A stretch of 64,000 nucleotides of DNA from Symbiodinium natans (lineage: Eukaryota; Sar; Dinophyceae; Suessiales; Symbiodiniaceae). The position numbers and the translations under genes are program-made. How positions within the stretch are numbered: position 1 is the stretch's first letter; each line of letters starts with the position of its first letter. The stretch spans positions 598,886 to 662,885 of the forward strand of contig CAJNDS010002412.1 of assembly GCA_905221605.1 (NCBI GenBank), given 5' to 3'. Below are positions 39,880 through 49,728 of the stretch, in pieces. The notes under the pieces are model-generated. The model was not told where the DNA came from, ran no database searches, and saw nothing but the letters and a program-made list of their open reading frames with translations.

Positions 39880-40225
39880 TGCATGCATTTCCACCGAAAG
39901 TGCATACACTTTTTGCAAAAGTGTATGCACTATTTCAAAAAGTGCATACACTTTTGAAAAAAGTGCATACACTTTTGAAAAAAGTGCATACACTTTCGCA
40001 AAAAGTGTATACACTTTTGGGAAAAGTGTATACACTTTTGCCAAAAGTGTATGCACTTTTGCGAAAAGTGTATACACTTTTGTCAAAAGTGTATACACTT
40101 TCAGCAAAAGTGTATACACTTTTGGCAAAAGTGTATACACTTTCGGCCAAAAGTGTATACACTTTTGGCAAAAGTGTATACACTTTTGGCCGGAAGTGCA
40201 TACACTTTTGGCTGAAAAGTATACA
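39880..40225. repeat. 21-bp palindromic tandem array
   Basis: About 16 copies of AAAAGTGTATACACTTTTGG plus C or a variant base. Each unit contains the perfect palindrome GTGTATACAC within AAAA...TTTT. Because 21 is a multiple of three and the unit is palindromic, both strands stay open and encode nearly the same heptad (KVYTLLA). Confidence 0.93.
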
Positions 40226-40430
40226 ATTTCAGCAAAAACAGACAAAATCGGGTATAGCTTTTCAATAGAGAAAACTATATATGCTCAGAAAAAACTTCGT
40301 TTCTCCTTCTGGTGAATTTGGGGCGGGGGGGTGGGGGGGGGGTACCGACACGGGACACGGAACCATATATATATATATAACAGAGAGGTCGAACAAATGC
40401 TACAGGGATTCCGCACGTATATACCTGTGT

Positions 40431-40503
<73 letters not shown>
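40431..40503. repeat. GA dinucleotide microsatellite
   Basis: About 35 GA units. A run of mixed G (40321-40342) lies 90 bp upstream. Confidence 0.97.
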
Positions 40504-40507
<4 letters not shown>

Positions 40508-40620
40508 TCGCTCACACATGGACACACTGAGACGTGGGGCCCATTCTGTCGAAGAGTTTTGGCACATTTTTCGCCGGTTACACTCTTTTGTGTGATCATA
40601 TATCCACACAGCCCGCAGAC

Positions 40621-41985
40621 ATGGCAAAGACAAAGCGACAGGAGGCCGAGGAGCCAGAGGCTCCTGAGGAGGTTGAGGAAGAAGAACCGGAAGAGCAGGA
40701 AGAGGAACACGACGAGGAGGTAGAGGAGGAGGAAAACGAGACCCCAGCTGCCGCGCCCACCAGTAAGGCAAGACCGTCGGTCCTGAAGTCGCCAGGAAGG
40801 CTGCTGCAAAGGCGAAAAGCACACCAAAGGCGAAGGCCAAGCCCAAAGCGAAGGCCGACCCTGCCAAGCCCAAAGGGCCCAAAGCGAAGGCAACCCCCAA
40901 AGCCGAGCCTGCCAAGCCTGGCAAGGCAACACCGAAGCCCGACCCTGCCCAGCCCAAAACGAGGCAAACCACAAAGAAGCCTCAGCCTGCCGACCCAAAA
41001 CCCAAGGCCAACCCGAAGCCAAAGGCCGAGCCCAAGCCAAAGGCCGACCCGAAGCCAAAGGCAGAGCCCAAGCCAAAGCCCGACCCCAAGCCAAAGGCCA
41101 ACCCCAAGCCAAAGGCCAACCCCAAGCCAAAGCCCCTGGTCAAGAAGCGAAGCATGGCAGAGGCCTTGACTGGCGACTGGATCAATGGGCTTGGGCCTGA
41201 GGAGCCCGAGACTCCAGCAGAGCCGGAGTAGGCAAAGACCCAACCTTCGCCGAAGCGACGAGACCGCAGCAAGCAGACGAAGTTCAATGTGTTGCTCGCA
41301 GCAGGAGCAGTGCCGGACACTTTGAAGACGGAGTGGGAGGCTTTCAATCAGCAGGGGGGCAAGAGGAAGAACTTGACGAAGTTCATCGAGGAGGCAGTGA
41401 CTCGTGACCCCGAGTCAGGGAAGCTTGCCCTCAGCTGCGATGCCGGAAAAGTGACCGGGACAAGCAGTCTCACGAAGAAGCAGGAAACGGGGTGGGGAGA
41501 CAAGGGCTTGCCCCGCACACTCTTCAAAAGGCCGCTTTGGGTTGTCGGATGAGCAATTGCGGGCAGCGATCTTGAATGATGAAGTGTCTGTTGTCACACA
41601 AGACAACGTGGTGTTCTGTCAATGGAGAACCTTGCGATCCTCCTCCATGGACGAGCGGAGTGACCAGGCAGCAATCAAATCCGACGCTGCCAAAGTCTCC
41701 GGCAACCAAGCAGCACAACTCCAGCTTCTGTTCGACAGTGTGGCGATGCAACGGCCTGAGCCTTCGGATGAGGACTTGGTCAGGTTGAACCAGTCGAGCG
41801 GCTCTGGTGCGACGGCATCGACTGCTCCGCCGGCCACACCGATGCAAGCTATCGAGGACAAGAAGGAGGAGGGTGCCGTGCCAGCGAAGTTGTCAGAGGC
41901 CGACTGGGCGAAAGCGGACGAGCTCCTGAAGAAGGCAGAAGCAGCTGTCGAGAAGCTCAAGAAGGTGCTCCGGAGTATCCTCTAG
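40621..41985 (+). pseudogene. Lys/Pro-rich protein gene with two frameshifts and one stop
   Basis: Starts at ATG 40621 (MAKTKRQEAEEPEAPEEVEE, a long acidic stretch). Coding sense moves to another frame near 40785, giving Lys/Ala/Pro-rich sequence with an 18-bp unit encoding PKPKAD/E/N (about 40995-41130) and then KKRSMAEALTGDWINGLGP. A TAG interrupts at 41229, and the same frame resumes with LLAAGAVPDTLKTEWEAFNQ and KFIEEAVTRDPESGKLALSC. A shift near 41525 (after AAAAGG) leads to LSDEQLRAAILNDEVSVVTQ and a C-terminal helix (KLSEADWAKADELLKKAEAA), ending in TAG at 41985. The order is consistent with one original protein of about 450 residues. From memory, a WEAFN/ARDPxSGKLA segment is widespread in dinoflagellate proteins of unknown function. 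Homopolymer sequencing errors could mimic the shifts. Confidence 0.65.
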
Positions 41986-41989
41986 CAGT

Positions 41990-42037
41990 CCCCTGTTTCT
42001 TTCTTGGTGTTACACCGAGTTAGGGCGCACACAGGGA
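41990..42037. repeat. Palindromic dispersed element P, copy 2
   Basis: CCCCTGTTTCTTTCTTGGTG, TTACACCGAGTTAGGG, ending CACAGGG. It begins four bases after the stop codon at 41985. Confidence 0.85.
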
Positions 42038-42284
42038 GACAAATATCATTTGCAGGATGCTACCAAGCTGAGCGAGAAGATCAAGCAGAACCCAGACGAC
42101 CCCCTCCTGGCGAAAATGCATCTCGTCTCGTCACGAATCTATGTGCATATAAGAGAAAACAGAGTATAGAGAGCCCATGCTTCATGTCACAGCCCCCAAC
42201 AGGAAGACCACCATCAAAGCTCTGACGGACAAGAAATCCAGAGTGGACGGAAACAGCGACCCCGAATATTGTAGGTGGTGCCCG

Positions 42285-42592
42285 TCCGGGTATGCGCCGG
42301 GTGCCCGGGTATGCGCCGGGTATGCGCCGGGTATGCACCGGGTGCCCGGGTATGCGCCGGGTATGTGCCGGGTATGCGCCGGGTGCCCGGGCATGCGCCA
42401 GGTATGCCCGGGTATGCGCTGGGTATGCGCCGGGTGCCCGGGTATGCGCCGGGTATGCGCCGGGTATGCGCCGGGTATGCGCCGGGTATGCGCCGGGTAT
42501 GCGCGGGGTGCCCAGGCATGCGCCGGGTGCCCGGGTATGCACTGGGTATGCGCCGGGCGCCCGGGTATGCGCCAAGTATGCGCTGGGTGCCC
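42285..42592. repeat. 11-bp array GGGTATGCGCC
   Basis: About 25 copies of GGGTATGCGCC with interspersed GGGTGCCC blocks. Eleven is not a multiple of three, so all frames are used and the long frames on both strands are artefacts. A C-rich run and a roughly 63-bp duplication (AAACTTGGGTTC near 42695 and 42748) follow. Confidence 0.93.
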
Positions 42593-42949
42593 CCCCCCCA
42601 CCCCCCCTGTCTTCATTTTAACCCCCTGTAAGGGCCTACCCAGGCAATGCCTAAGCCTTTTAAGGATAAAAGGGGAAAAACCTGTATGTTTTAAACTTGG
42701 GTTCTTCCAAAACCCCTTGAGGCCAATAAAGGAAAAACCTGTGTGCTTCAAACTTGGGTTCCGCACAAGAAGCTATGGCCATCCTTTTCGTGGCAAAGGT
42801 CGCTGGGAGTCTGCAGATGGTCAAAACTCGTGCGTGAGGGTATCCAGGGTTCTTGCTAAGTCTACATTGCTGTAAACCTATGGTCGAGGAATTATTTTAA
42901 TTGTTTTTTGCCTTTCAACTTTTTTTTTGGGGGGGGGCCTCCCTATTGC

Positions 42950-43170
42950 AAGATAGAGGAAATCCAAAGAAAATAGAGGTTTTCCTGTTCAAATCCAGAT
43001 AAAATAGAGGTTTTCCTATTAAGATCCAAAGATAAGAGGTTTTCCTATTAACATCCAGAGAAAATAGCGGTTTTCCCATCAAAATCCGAAGAGAATGGAG
43101 GTTTTCCTCTTGAAATCTAAAGAAATAGAGGTTTTCCGCATAGAGTACAAAGGAAATACAGGTTCTAATT
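42950..43170. repeat. Tandem repeat, unit about 38 bp
   Basis: Six diverged copies of AAATAGAGGTTTTCCTATTAAGATCCAAAG-like sequence (each given here only in part: ATAGAGGTTTTCCTATTAA). No gene. Confidence 0.85.
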
Positions 43171-43284
43171 CTTAACATACAAAGGGAATGCGGGTATTCC
43201 CCTCCCCCCCCCGCATTTTGCAAAAACGACTTTCGCATGATGGATTTCCAACAATGTATGCACATGCTTTGAAACAAACTCGTG

Positions 43285-43702
43285 CGTACTCGTGCGTAAT
43301 CGTGCGTACTCGTGCGTACTCGTGCGTAGTCGGGGGTACTCGGGCGTACTCGAGCGTACTCGGGCGTACTCGGGCGTACTCGGCGTACTCGGGCGTACTC
43401 GGGCGTACTCGGGCGTACTCGTGCGTACTCGTGCGTACTCGTGCGTACTCGCGCGTACTCGTGCGTACTCGGGCGTACTCGTGCGTACTCGTGCGTACTC
43501 GGGCGTACTCGTGCGTACTCGGGCGTACTCGTGCGTACTCGCGCGTACTCGTGCGTACTCGGGCGTACTCGGGCGTACTCGGGCGTACTCGTGCGTACTC
43601 GGGCGTACTCGTGCATACTCGGGCGTACTCGTGCGTACTCGGGCGTACTCGTGCGTACTCGGGCGTACTCGTGCGTACTCGGGCGTACTCGTGCGTACTC
43701 CG
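43285..43702. repeat. 10-bp array GTACTCGNGC
   Basis: About 41 copies of a 10-bp unit in which one position alternates between T and G (GTACTCGTGC or GTACTCGGGC), with rare C or A. Frames are open on both strands because the period and composition avoid stops; these are not genes. Downstream (43703-44007) one plus frame continues with unique sequence of doubtful meaning. Confidence 0.95.
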
Positions 43703-44014
43703 ACGCGGTCGCCCATCCCTGCCGCAACGAAATCTATGCTGGCCAGGACCAGAGACATGTGTACAAGTCTGCCTATATATGTGCAAATGTGTGCTGCAGG
43801 ACCTGCCCGATGGCACACACATCAACAAGGAGAATCTCCAAGCGACCCTGCTCGAAGCAGGCCATACATGCTGTGCTGAATCGGGGACCCTCTTCCCTCG
43901 ACTCGGGACCTTATATACATCCGAACCCTTCTGCAGGCCAGCTGTGCAACCAAGTGGTCGAGGAGATGTCTGGCTGGAGTGGCCAGTTGAAGGCCCGTGG
44001 CCTCTGAGGCCGGC

Positions 44015-44315
44015 CGCTAGGGGTTTAGGGTCCAGGCTTTAATTTTTAAGGGCTTAGAGGGCTTTAGAGGGTGGGTTTAGGGTTCAGGGTTTAGGGTTTA
44101 GGGTTCAGGGTTAAGGGTTCAGGGTTTAGTTTTTAGGGTTTAGGGTTTAGGGTTTAGGGTTTAGGGTTCAGGGTTTAGGGTTTAGGGTTTAGGGTGGTTC
44201 AGGGTTTAGGGTTTAGGGTTTAGGGTTTAGGGTGTAGGGTTTACAGGGTTTACAGGGTTTAGGGTTCAGGGTCTACAGGGTTTAGGGTTTAGGGTCTGGG
44301 GTTTGGGGTTTTTGG
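44015..44315. repeat. TTTAGGG array with TTCAGGG variants
   Basis: About 35 units, G-rich strand, including TTCAGGG and TTTACAGGG variants. Confidence 0.95.
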
Positions 44316-44384
44316 GACTGAGGGTTCCTGGTCCCTAAACCCTCAACCCCAAACCTTGCAGCCCTGAACCCCAAGTCCTAAACC

Positions 44385-44635
44385 CTGCACAGCACATTGT
44401 GCTTGCCCCGACCCGCCTACCCCGCCCCAGCACTTTGTGCTTGCCCCGTACCCACAGCCACAACCCTGTCCCAGCACGTTGTGCTTGCCCCGACCCCACC
44501 CACAACCCAAAACCCAGTACTGTCTAATTACCTGCCACCCAAAACCGAAACACAAACCCAACCTCTTCTTGCCGCCCCCTCAAAAGACCCAACCCATGCC
44601 CCAGCACTTCGTGCTTGCACCCGACCCGCCAGCAT
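44385..44635. repeat. AGCAC...GTGCT hairpin repeats
   Basis: CCAGCACNTNGTGCTTGC recurs at about 44390 (ACAGCACATTGTGCTTGC), 44427, 44472 and 44599, with a fifth copy at about 45610. Each has a 5-bp stem AGCAC/GTGCT around 3 bases. Related AGCACGAAGTGC occurs in both LTRs of retrotransposon 2. Confidence 0.7.
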
Positions 44636-44639
44636 AATT

Positions 44640-46130
44640 TTTTACAACACATTGAAATATGGCATTTTTCGTGTGGAGCTTTAACGGTCTATGTCGTAAA
44701 GGCTTGTCATATGAATGGCTTGTCAATGTACTGGCAATTTAATTTGGGTATGTGAGACTGAAAGTAGTATATGTTTTAAAGGTTTCTCATATTAATGGTT
44801 TCTCAATGTACTTGCAATTTAATTTATATGTGAGACTGAAAGTACAAAGTGACTGTCAAGGGGTGAGTGTTTTAAAGGTTTATGTTAGAAAATTCTAAAC
44901 TTAAGCTTTAGTTTTTCGTGTGTATATTTGACGATGGAGAATGTCAGGGTGGTTCGCTGCAGCCACGACCGGTCCACAATGCCCAAGCAGGAGCCATGGC
45001 GGCGACCATTGTGGACAGTGCTTACACAACCTACAATGACCAGCTCCACTTCACATTGTATTTTTCCAATGGGTGGAAGCAGTGGTATCTTGCCTTAAGA
45101 CATCATGTCTGCAAGGCTGCATTGGTTTTCCTTCTACTTGCACATGGGTTTTTTGCCGATGACAGGTACAGACCACCAGATCCCTGCCAAGCCTCGATGA
45201 TGCCAGGAAGCAGCCATTGGGCCCAAAGAGGCTTCACTGAGAGGTGTGCCACGACGGTAGCAGGCGTGCAGCTAAGGCCAGGCAGTGAACTGTAGTCGAC
45301 ATGGTCCTGTTTCATTGCTTCCTTTGCTGCCAGGGTCAGCCTTCGGCTCCTGTCGGCCACGCTCCTCTACCAGCCATACGACCTCAACCAAGACCTGATC
45401 GACCAATGGTTTTGCTGCCACTCGACAGCTTGTTGTGTATTCTTGATTCTTTGCCATTGGTTAGAATCACAGAAGCAAGGACCGTGGTCCACGATTGGCA
45501 GTGTAGCAGCACTCCCTATGCCAGGCCAAACTTGGGTTGCACAGCATGCAGTGCTGCCTTCGCTTGTGACTTGAATCCTAGACTCACCAAAACCCTCACC
45601 TGCCGCCCCCAGCACATCGTGCTTTCAAACATGCAGGCATTGGCCACCAAAGCCAGGCCACTGCAATGGCCGGATGCTGCCGACACGGACAAGTCTCACC
45701 CGCCCTGCAGGAGCCCATAGAGTGTGCAGGAGCCAAAAGCACAAACCAAATATTCCATTGCAATTCTGTTCGTACATGCCACATGGCCATTGCAGTTTTG
45801 TAGCTTTGCCAGATGCCCGTGCAAACATGTCTGCAACCCTCCAGTCTTGTTCCAGTACTGAACTGGCAGTAGTGCCGGCCATGTTCGGTGCCAAGACCTT
45901 CTTGGCAGAAATGCTGGCCACGGCCGATTGCAAAGGGCTATTTCTGCCTTCCTGCCGAAGCTGCAGAGAGACTGAAGGCGAACCATCGGGACTTCGCATG
46001 CTTGTATGTCATGGTCGGGGACCGCTTTCAGAGCGAAAAGGTCGTCGGGCCTTCAATCCTACAGAAAAGACTCTTGTTCCTGAACAATGCGTGTTTTTCA
46101 TGTGTGCTTTTTATATAAATACAAACAAAT
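44640..46130. other. Unique region, no supported gene
   Basis: Two diverged copies of a roughly 110-bp AT-rich segment (TTAATTT, TGTGAGACTGAAAGTA) lie at 44690-44850. The open frames at 44918-45295, 45301-45720 and 45674-46144 have Cys/Pro/Ser-rich composition and no domain. Confidence 0.5.
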
Positions 46131-46414
46131 ACTGCAACCCTTAAACCCTAGAGACAGCCTTTTTCTAAACCCCGCACCTTTTCTTCCACAGACATATAGA
46201 AGGATGCATGCCTGCGAGCATATCGTCATGATCAGTCACTTGATATGGGTCCTAGGATTTATAGGGCTTGAAGTCTAAACGATTTTGGGTTTCGGGGCCC
46301 TCGAGGACTACATGTCCAAGCTCGGCACTCTCATGGCATCCTGCTGTCGTGGTGTTCAGCGAGAGGAGGCGAGCCACAAGCTGAACCTGAAGATGAGGCT
46401 TGCACTTCACCTGG

Positions 46415-46625
46415 AGTGGAAGAAGCTGTCGTGACCTGCCGTGTCTTCTCGTGTCTTCTCAAGCCCGCCCCTGTTCCTTTCTTGGTGTTACACCGAGTTA
46501 GGGCAGGGGTAGGTCTCTCGCCTGGAGTGGCAGAAGCTGTCGTGACCTGCCGTGTCTTCTCGTGTCTTCTCAAGCCCGCCCCTGTTCCTTTCTTGGTGTT
46601 ACACCGAGTTAGGGCAGGGGTATAG
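46415..46625. repeat. 111-bp tandem duplication carrying element P copies 3 and 4
   Basis: GTGGAAGAAGCTGTCGTGAC... and GTGGCAGAAGCTGTCGTGAC... start 111 bp apart. Each unit contains one complete element P (46468-46509 and 46579-46620) with the perfect outer stem CCCCTG/CAGGGG. Confidence 0.9.
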
Positions 46626-46964
46626 GTCTCTCGCACTTGGCAGGACATCCTTTTGGGTGCTGCCGAAGCACTCTCATCGCACTCGCGAAAAAAAGAGATT
46701 TCGCAGTGCACAGAGGCCTGCCGCACAACCGTTTTTAAACCCTCTAGAAACCTCTATATAAATCCTGAACCCTAAACCTAAACCCTAAACCAACAAAAGG
46801 AAGACTCTGTTTGCATCTTTCTGGCAGGCTGGGTTTTGGCACGGCTGACGAAGGCCTGCTCCACAAGGGTTCACAGTTTACAGAGTGTGTGTTTGCATTC
46901 CCACAAAAGAAGATTCAGAGTGCTCTCTGGCAGGCTGTGGCTGGTGTTGACTCCAAAGCAAACT

Positions 46965-47008
46965 CCCCTGTTCCTTTTGCTTGGTGTTACACCGAGTTAG
47001 GTCAGGGG
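46965..47008. repeat. Palindromic dispersed element P, copy 5
   Basis: CCCCTGTTCCTTTTGCTTGG, TGTTACACCGAGTTAGG, TCAGGGG. Confidence 0.85.
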
Positions 47009-47082
47009 AGGGCTATAGAGGGCAGCATCGCCATCCTCAACGACGAGCCATCCTCAACGACGAGTGATGACCATATCACTGC

Positions 47083-47253
47083 TCTGTCCCTTCTGTTGGT
47101 GTTACACCGAGTTATAGGGCAGGGGAAAGGAAGATATCAAAAAGAACTCCCCTGTTACTTTCTTGGTGTTACACCGAGTTAGGTCCGGGCGTAGTATATC
47201 ATAGCAGTCCCCTGTCCCTTTCTTGGTGTTACACCGAGTTCGGGCACAGGGGG
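47083..47253. repeat. Palindromic dispersed element P, copies 6, 7 and 8
   Basis: Three copies in 170 bp (about 47083-47125, 47149-47189, 47209-47253), all sharing GGTGTTACACCGAGTT. Copy 8 is followed by GGTCTCTCGCACTTGGAAGG... (47256-47335), an 80-bp segment duplicated from 46625-46705. Confidence 0.85.
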
Positions 47254-47336
47254 AGGTCTCTCGCACTTGGAAGGACATCCGGGCGCTGCCGAAGCACTCT
47301 CATCGCTCTCGCAAAAAAAAAATTCGCAGTGCAGTT

Positions 47337-47459
47337 TCGAAACCTGTGACACATCGACTTCCAAAGAAGGGCTTCGCATGCCTCATTGAAGCTTTTGCAC
47401 AACGAAACTGCGAACGGCTCATTAAAGCAGCAGGAAAAGTTTTGACCGATGAGGTGTGA
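47337..47459 (+). CDS. Short coding-like fragment, unknown
   Basis: The plus frame reads PVTHRLPKKGFACLIEAFAQ and then RNCERLIKAAGKVLTDEV, ending in TGA at 47457. Helical, charged sequence that looks more protein-like than its surroundings. The 5' boundary is not defined and no family was recognised; it may be a last exon or a gene remnant among the element P copies. Confidence 0.25.
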   Translation, partial: SKPVTHRLPKKGFACLIEAFAQRNCERLIKAAGKVLTDEV

Positions 47460-47636
47460 GGGCACACGCACAGAGAGTGAGAGAAAGAGGGAAAACACAC
47501 ACGAACCCTATAAACCCTATAGAGACCTTTTTTGCCTTAAACCCTATAAAACCCTACAGACCTTACACACCCTCTCATTTTTTGGGTCAAATTTTCTGCT
47601 ACAGACCTTACCCTAAACCCTAAAACTTAATTCTTG

Positions 47637-47760
47637 TGGCTCAAGTTTTTGGCTCAAATAGAACAGAGGATCTCCTCCACAAAAAAGATGTGTTGGTGGC
47701 TCGAACTTCTGTGGCTCAAACCTCCACAAAAAAATTCTTCTGGCTCAAATTTCTGGCTCA
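47637..47760 (+). repeat. Cluster of spliced-leader-like TGGCTCAA motifs
   Basis: TGGCTCAAG (47637-47645) is followed directly by TTTTTGGCTCAAA (47646-47658). TGGCTCGAA, TGGCTCAAA, TGGCTCAAA and TGGCTCAGA come within the next 100 bp, interleaved with repeated CTCCACAAAAAA and AGAACAGAG. It may be a small tandem repeat or relict spliced-leader sequence. Confidence 0.5.
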
Positions 47761-47940
47761 GAAGAACAGAGAACTCTCTCTCCTCCACACAAACATGCAT
47801 ACATCTCTTTTTGTTCGGGCGACTACATCTGTTTTTTCGTGTGTGTGTTTCGTCCAAATGGCATTGGGAAACACATGGATACACAAAGAAAACGGAATTG
47901 TGCGCCAGTAGTCTCGGCTTCAAATGTAACGAAACAGAGT

Positions 47941-48060
47941 GTAATTCGGAGAACATGGGTGTGTAAATTACACGTTTTGACGTGTAATTTACACACCCAA
48001 ATTTACACAAAAACGTGTAATTTCCAGGGATAGATTTACACGTCAAAAACGTGTAAAAAA
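47941..48060. repeat. Inverted ACACGTTTTGACGTGT-type repeats
   Basis: TGTGTAAATTACACGTTTTG, ACGTGTAATTTACACA and further ACACGT/ACGTGT copies form several overlapping hairpins in 110 bp. Confidence 0.7.
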
Positions 48061-48099
48061 TTGAAAACTGTAAAATGTAAAATTATACGAAAAGGATCT

Positions 48100-48250
48100 C
48101 TCAGGTTCGTCTTCGTCCAGATGAACGTGTACTCTGAGCTATATCTCAGGCGCCCGTCGCTGGCCAACGGCGAGACCACGGTGGGCCCGCTGAGGCACGA
48201 CATCCTCTGCAAGATCGTCGTCTCCAAGGGCGTGGGCCACATCATGGAGC
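48100..48250 (+). other. GC-rich coding-like segment
   Basis: One plus frame reads LANGETTVGPLRHDILCKIV and then VSKGVGHIMEHPHPL with G/C third positions, then runs into C-rich repeats. It could be an exon; function unknown. Confidence 0.25.
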
Positions 48251-48284
48251 ACCCCCACCCCCTCCCCTTCCGCCCCCCGACCAA

Positions 48285-48985
48285 GGGACCCCCCCCTCCC
48301 GAACTCAAAAACACTTTTTTTGTCGGTTTCTGAACTTACCGCCTCCCCCCACCCCCCGACCAGGCGACCCGGACCCACCCGACCTGTCGACCCCCGCCCC
48401 CCGGCCAGGGACCCCCCCTCCCGGCCTCAAAAAACTCAGAAACACTTTTTTTGTTGGGTTCAGAGGCGACGATTTCTCACCCCCTACCCCCTACTCCTCC
48501 CGAGCCCGAAGTCCACCACCCAAACCCCCCCCCCACCTGACCTGCCCCCCTTCTCCCCCACCCCCCGAGCCCTTCCGCCCCCCGACCAGGGATTCCCCCT
48601 CCCGGCCCCAACAAACTCAAAAACACTTTTTTTTGTCGGGTTCAACCGACGATTTGTGACCGCTAGCCCACAAAAACGCTCCGTGCGTGCTTGCCCTGCC
48701 CCTACCCCCTCTCCTTCCAAGCCCGAAGTCCAGCACCCAAACCCGTTCCTTGCTGGTGGCCCTTCTGCCCACCCCCACCCCCCTGCCCCTACCCCCTCCT
48801 CCTGAGCTTGGCGTCCACCACCCAAACCCGAACCTCCTACGCATCCGACCCCCGACCAGGCGACCCGGACCCACCCGACCTGTCGACCCCTACCCCCACC
48901 CCCCCCCTTCCGCCTCCCGACTAAGGAGCCCCCCCTTCCGGCCCCAAAAAACTTAAAAACACTTTTTTTTGCGAAGTTCAGCAAC
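48285..48985. repeat. C-rich dispersed tandem repeats with AAAACACTTTTTTTG core
   Basis: Four copies (near 48300, 48430, 48610 and 48945) of CTCAAAAACACTTTTTTTGT followed by CGGGTTC-like sequence, separated by 130-340 bp of Pro-codon-rich C-runs. CGACCCGGACCCACCCGACC occurs twice (about 48361 and 48861). Confidence 0.82.
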
Positions 48986-49325
48986 GAACCGCCAACCCAC
49001 AAAAACGCCACTTGCTCCTGTGGCAGGCTGCGCGCAGCCAGCAAAGGCAAAGCCCCTGCTGGCCAAGCCTGTTAAGCCTTTCCAAGCCTGCGCCCGCATT
49101 AAGGCAGTGCCAGAATGTTCTCCACATGTGCATGCCTTACATAATGCTGCGCCACTTGTATCTTTTCAGCTGCTAAATTTTTAACAAACTTGCTGTTTAC
49201 TGTCCATCTGGGTAAGACACCAAGTGCAGGCCACTATCGGACGATGCTGCTTTCTGATCATGCTCTGATTGTTTGCAAAGTTCAGCCAAGTGATGTTTCC
49301 ACCATTTGCAGAAATAGTTACCTGT

Positions 49326-49330
49326 GTTGG
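49326..49330. repeat. Target-site duplication GTTGG, left copy
   Basis: GTTGG at 49326-49330 and again at 59190-59194 directly flanks retrotransposon 2 if its LTR ends are placed at 49331 and 59189. Confidence 0.65.
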
Positions 49331-49728
49331 CGTTGAAACTCGTGGCACAGCTACGGGGCCTAAGGGACCTCAGGTCAAGACTACACTCAACCCTCACAGC
49401 ACGAAGTGCGGACTCTTTTCACTGCGCTGTTCACAGCTTCTCGAGCTCCGCTCGTCTTGAGCCAATGCGAGCACGGCTCTCCAGCTTCAAACACTGTCTG
49501 CCAGACATGGGAAAACAAAGGTACTTCAGGTGAAAACACTCAGCCATGGAACTTCTACTCCTAAACACTGTGGGTAGGTTCCTAGCACCTCTTAGGTGCT
49601 CTGCTGAGCTCTGTGCAGACCTAAACTGGCTTGAGTCACTTCTGGTCACCAAATACCAGGTCACAAACAGGAAACGAGTTCCGACAAACGAGTTTCGAGA
49701 AAACGAACAGAAAACGGTTCTTCCCACT
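49331..49728 (-). repeat. 3' LTR of retrotransposon 2
   Basis: Matches 58793-59189 at about 98%. In the element's sense it contains CGCATTGGCTCAAG (49456-49469), ending with the 3' end of the dinoflagellate spliced leader, and AGCACGAAGTGC-like hairpin sequence. Confidence 0.9.

Noticed and set aside
39862-40268. KVYTL heptad proteins on both strands
   Set aside because: The palindromic 21-bp unit forces the same codons on both strands; no start context, codon bias or flanking coding sequence supports a gene. Kept as a repeat and as a finding.
39880-43702. CRISPR array
   Set aside because: Repeats are direct tandems without unique spacers of constant length, no cas genes are present, and the context is eukaryotic.
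42177-44042. Large open frames on both strands (200-280 codons)
   Set aside because: Arise from the 11-bp and 10-bp arrays; sense and antisense frames are equally open.
45301-46144. Overlapping plus frames of 139 and 156 codons
   Set aside because: Cys/Pro/Ser-rich, no GC3 bias, and both strands are open; probably chance.
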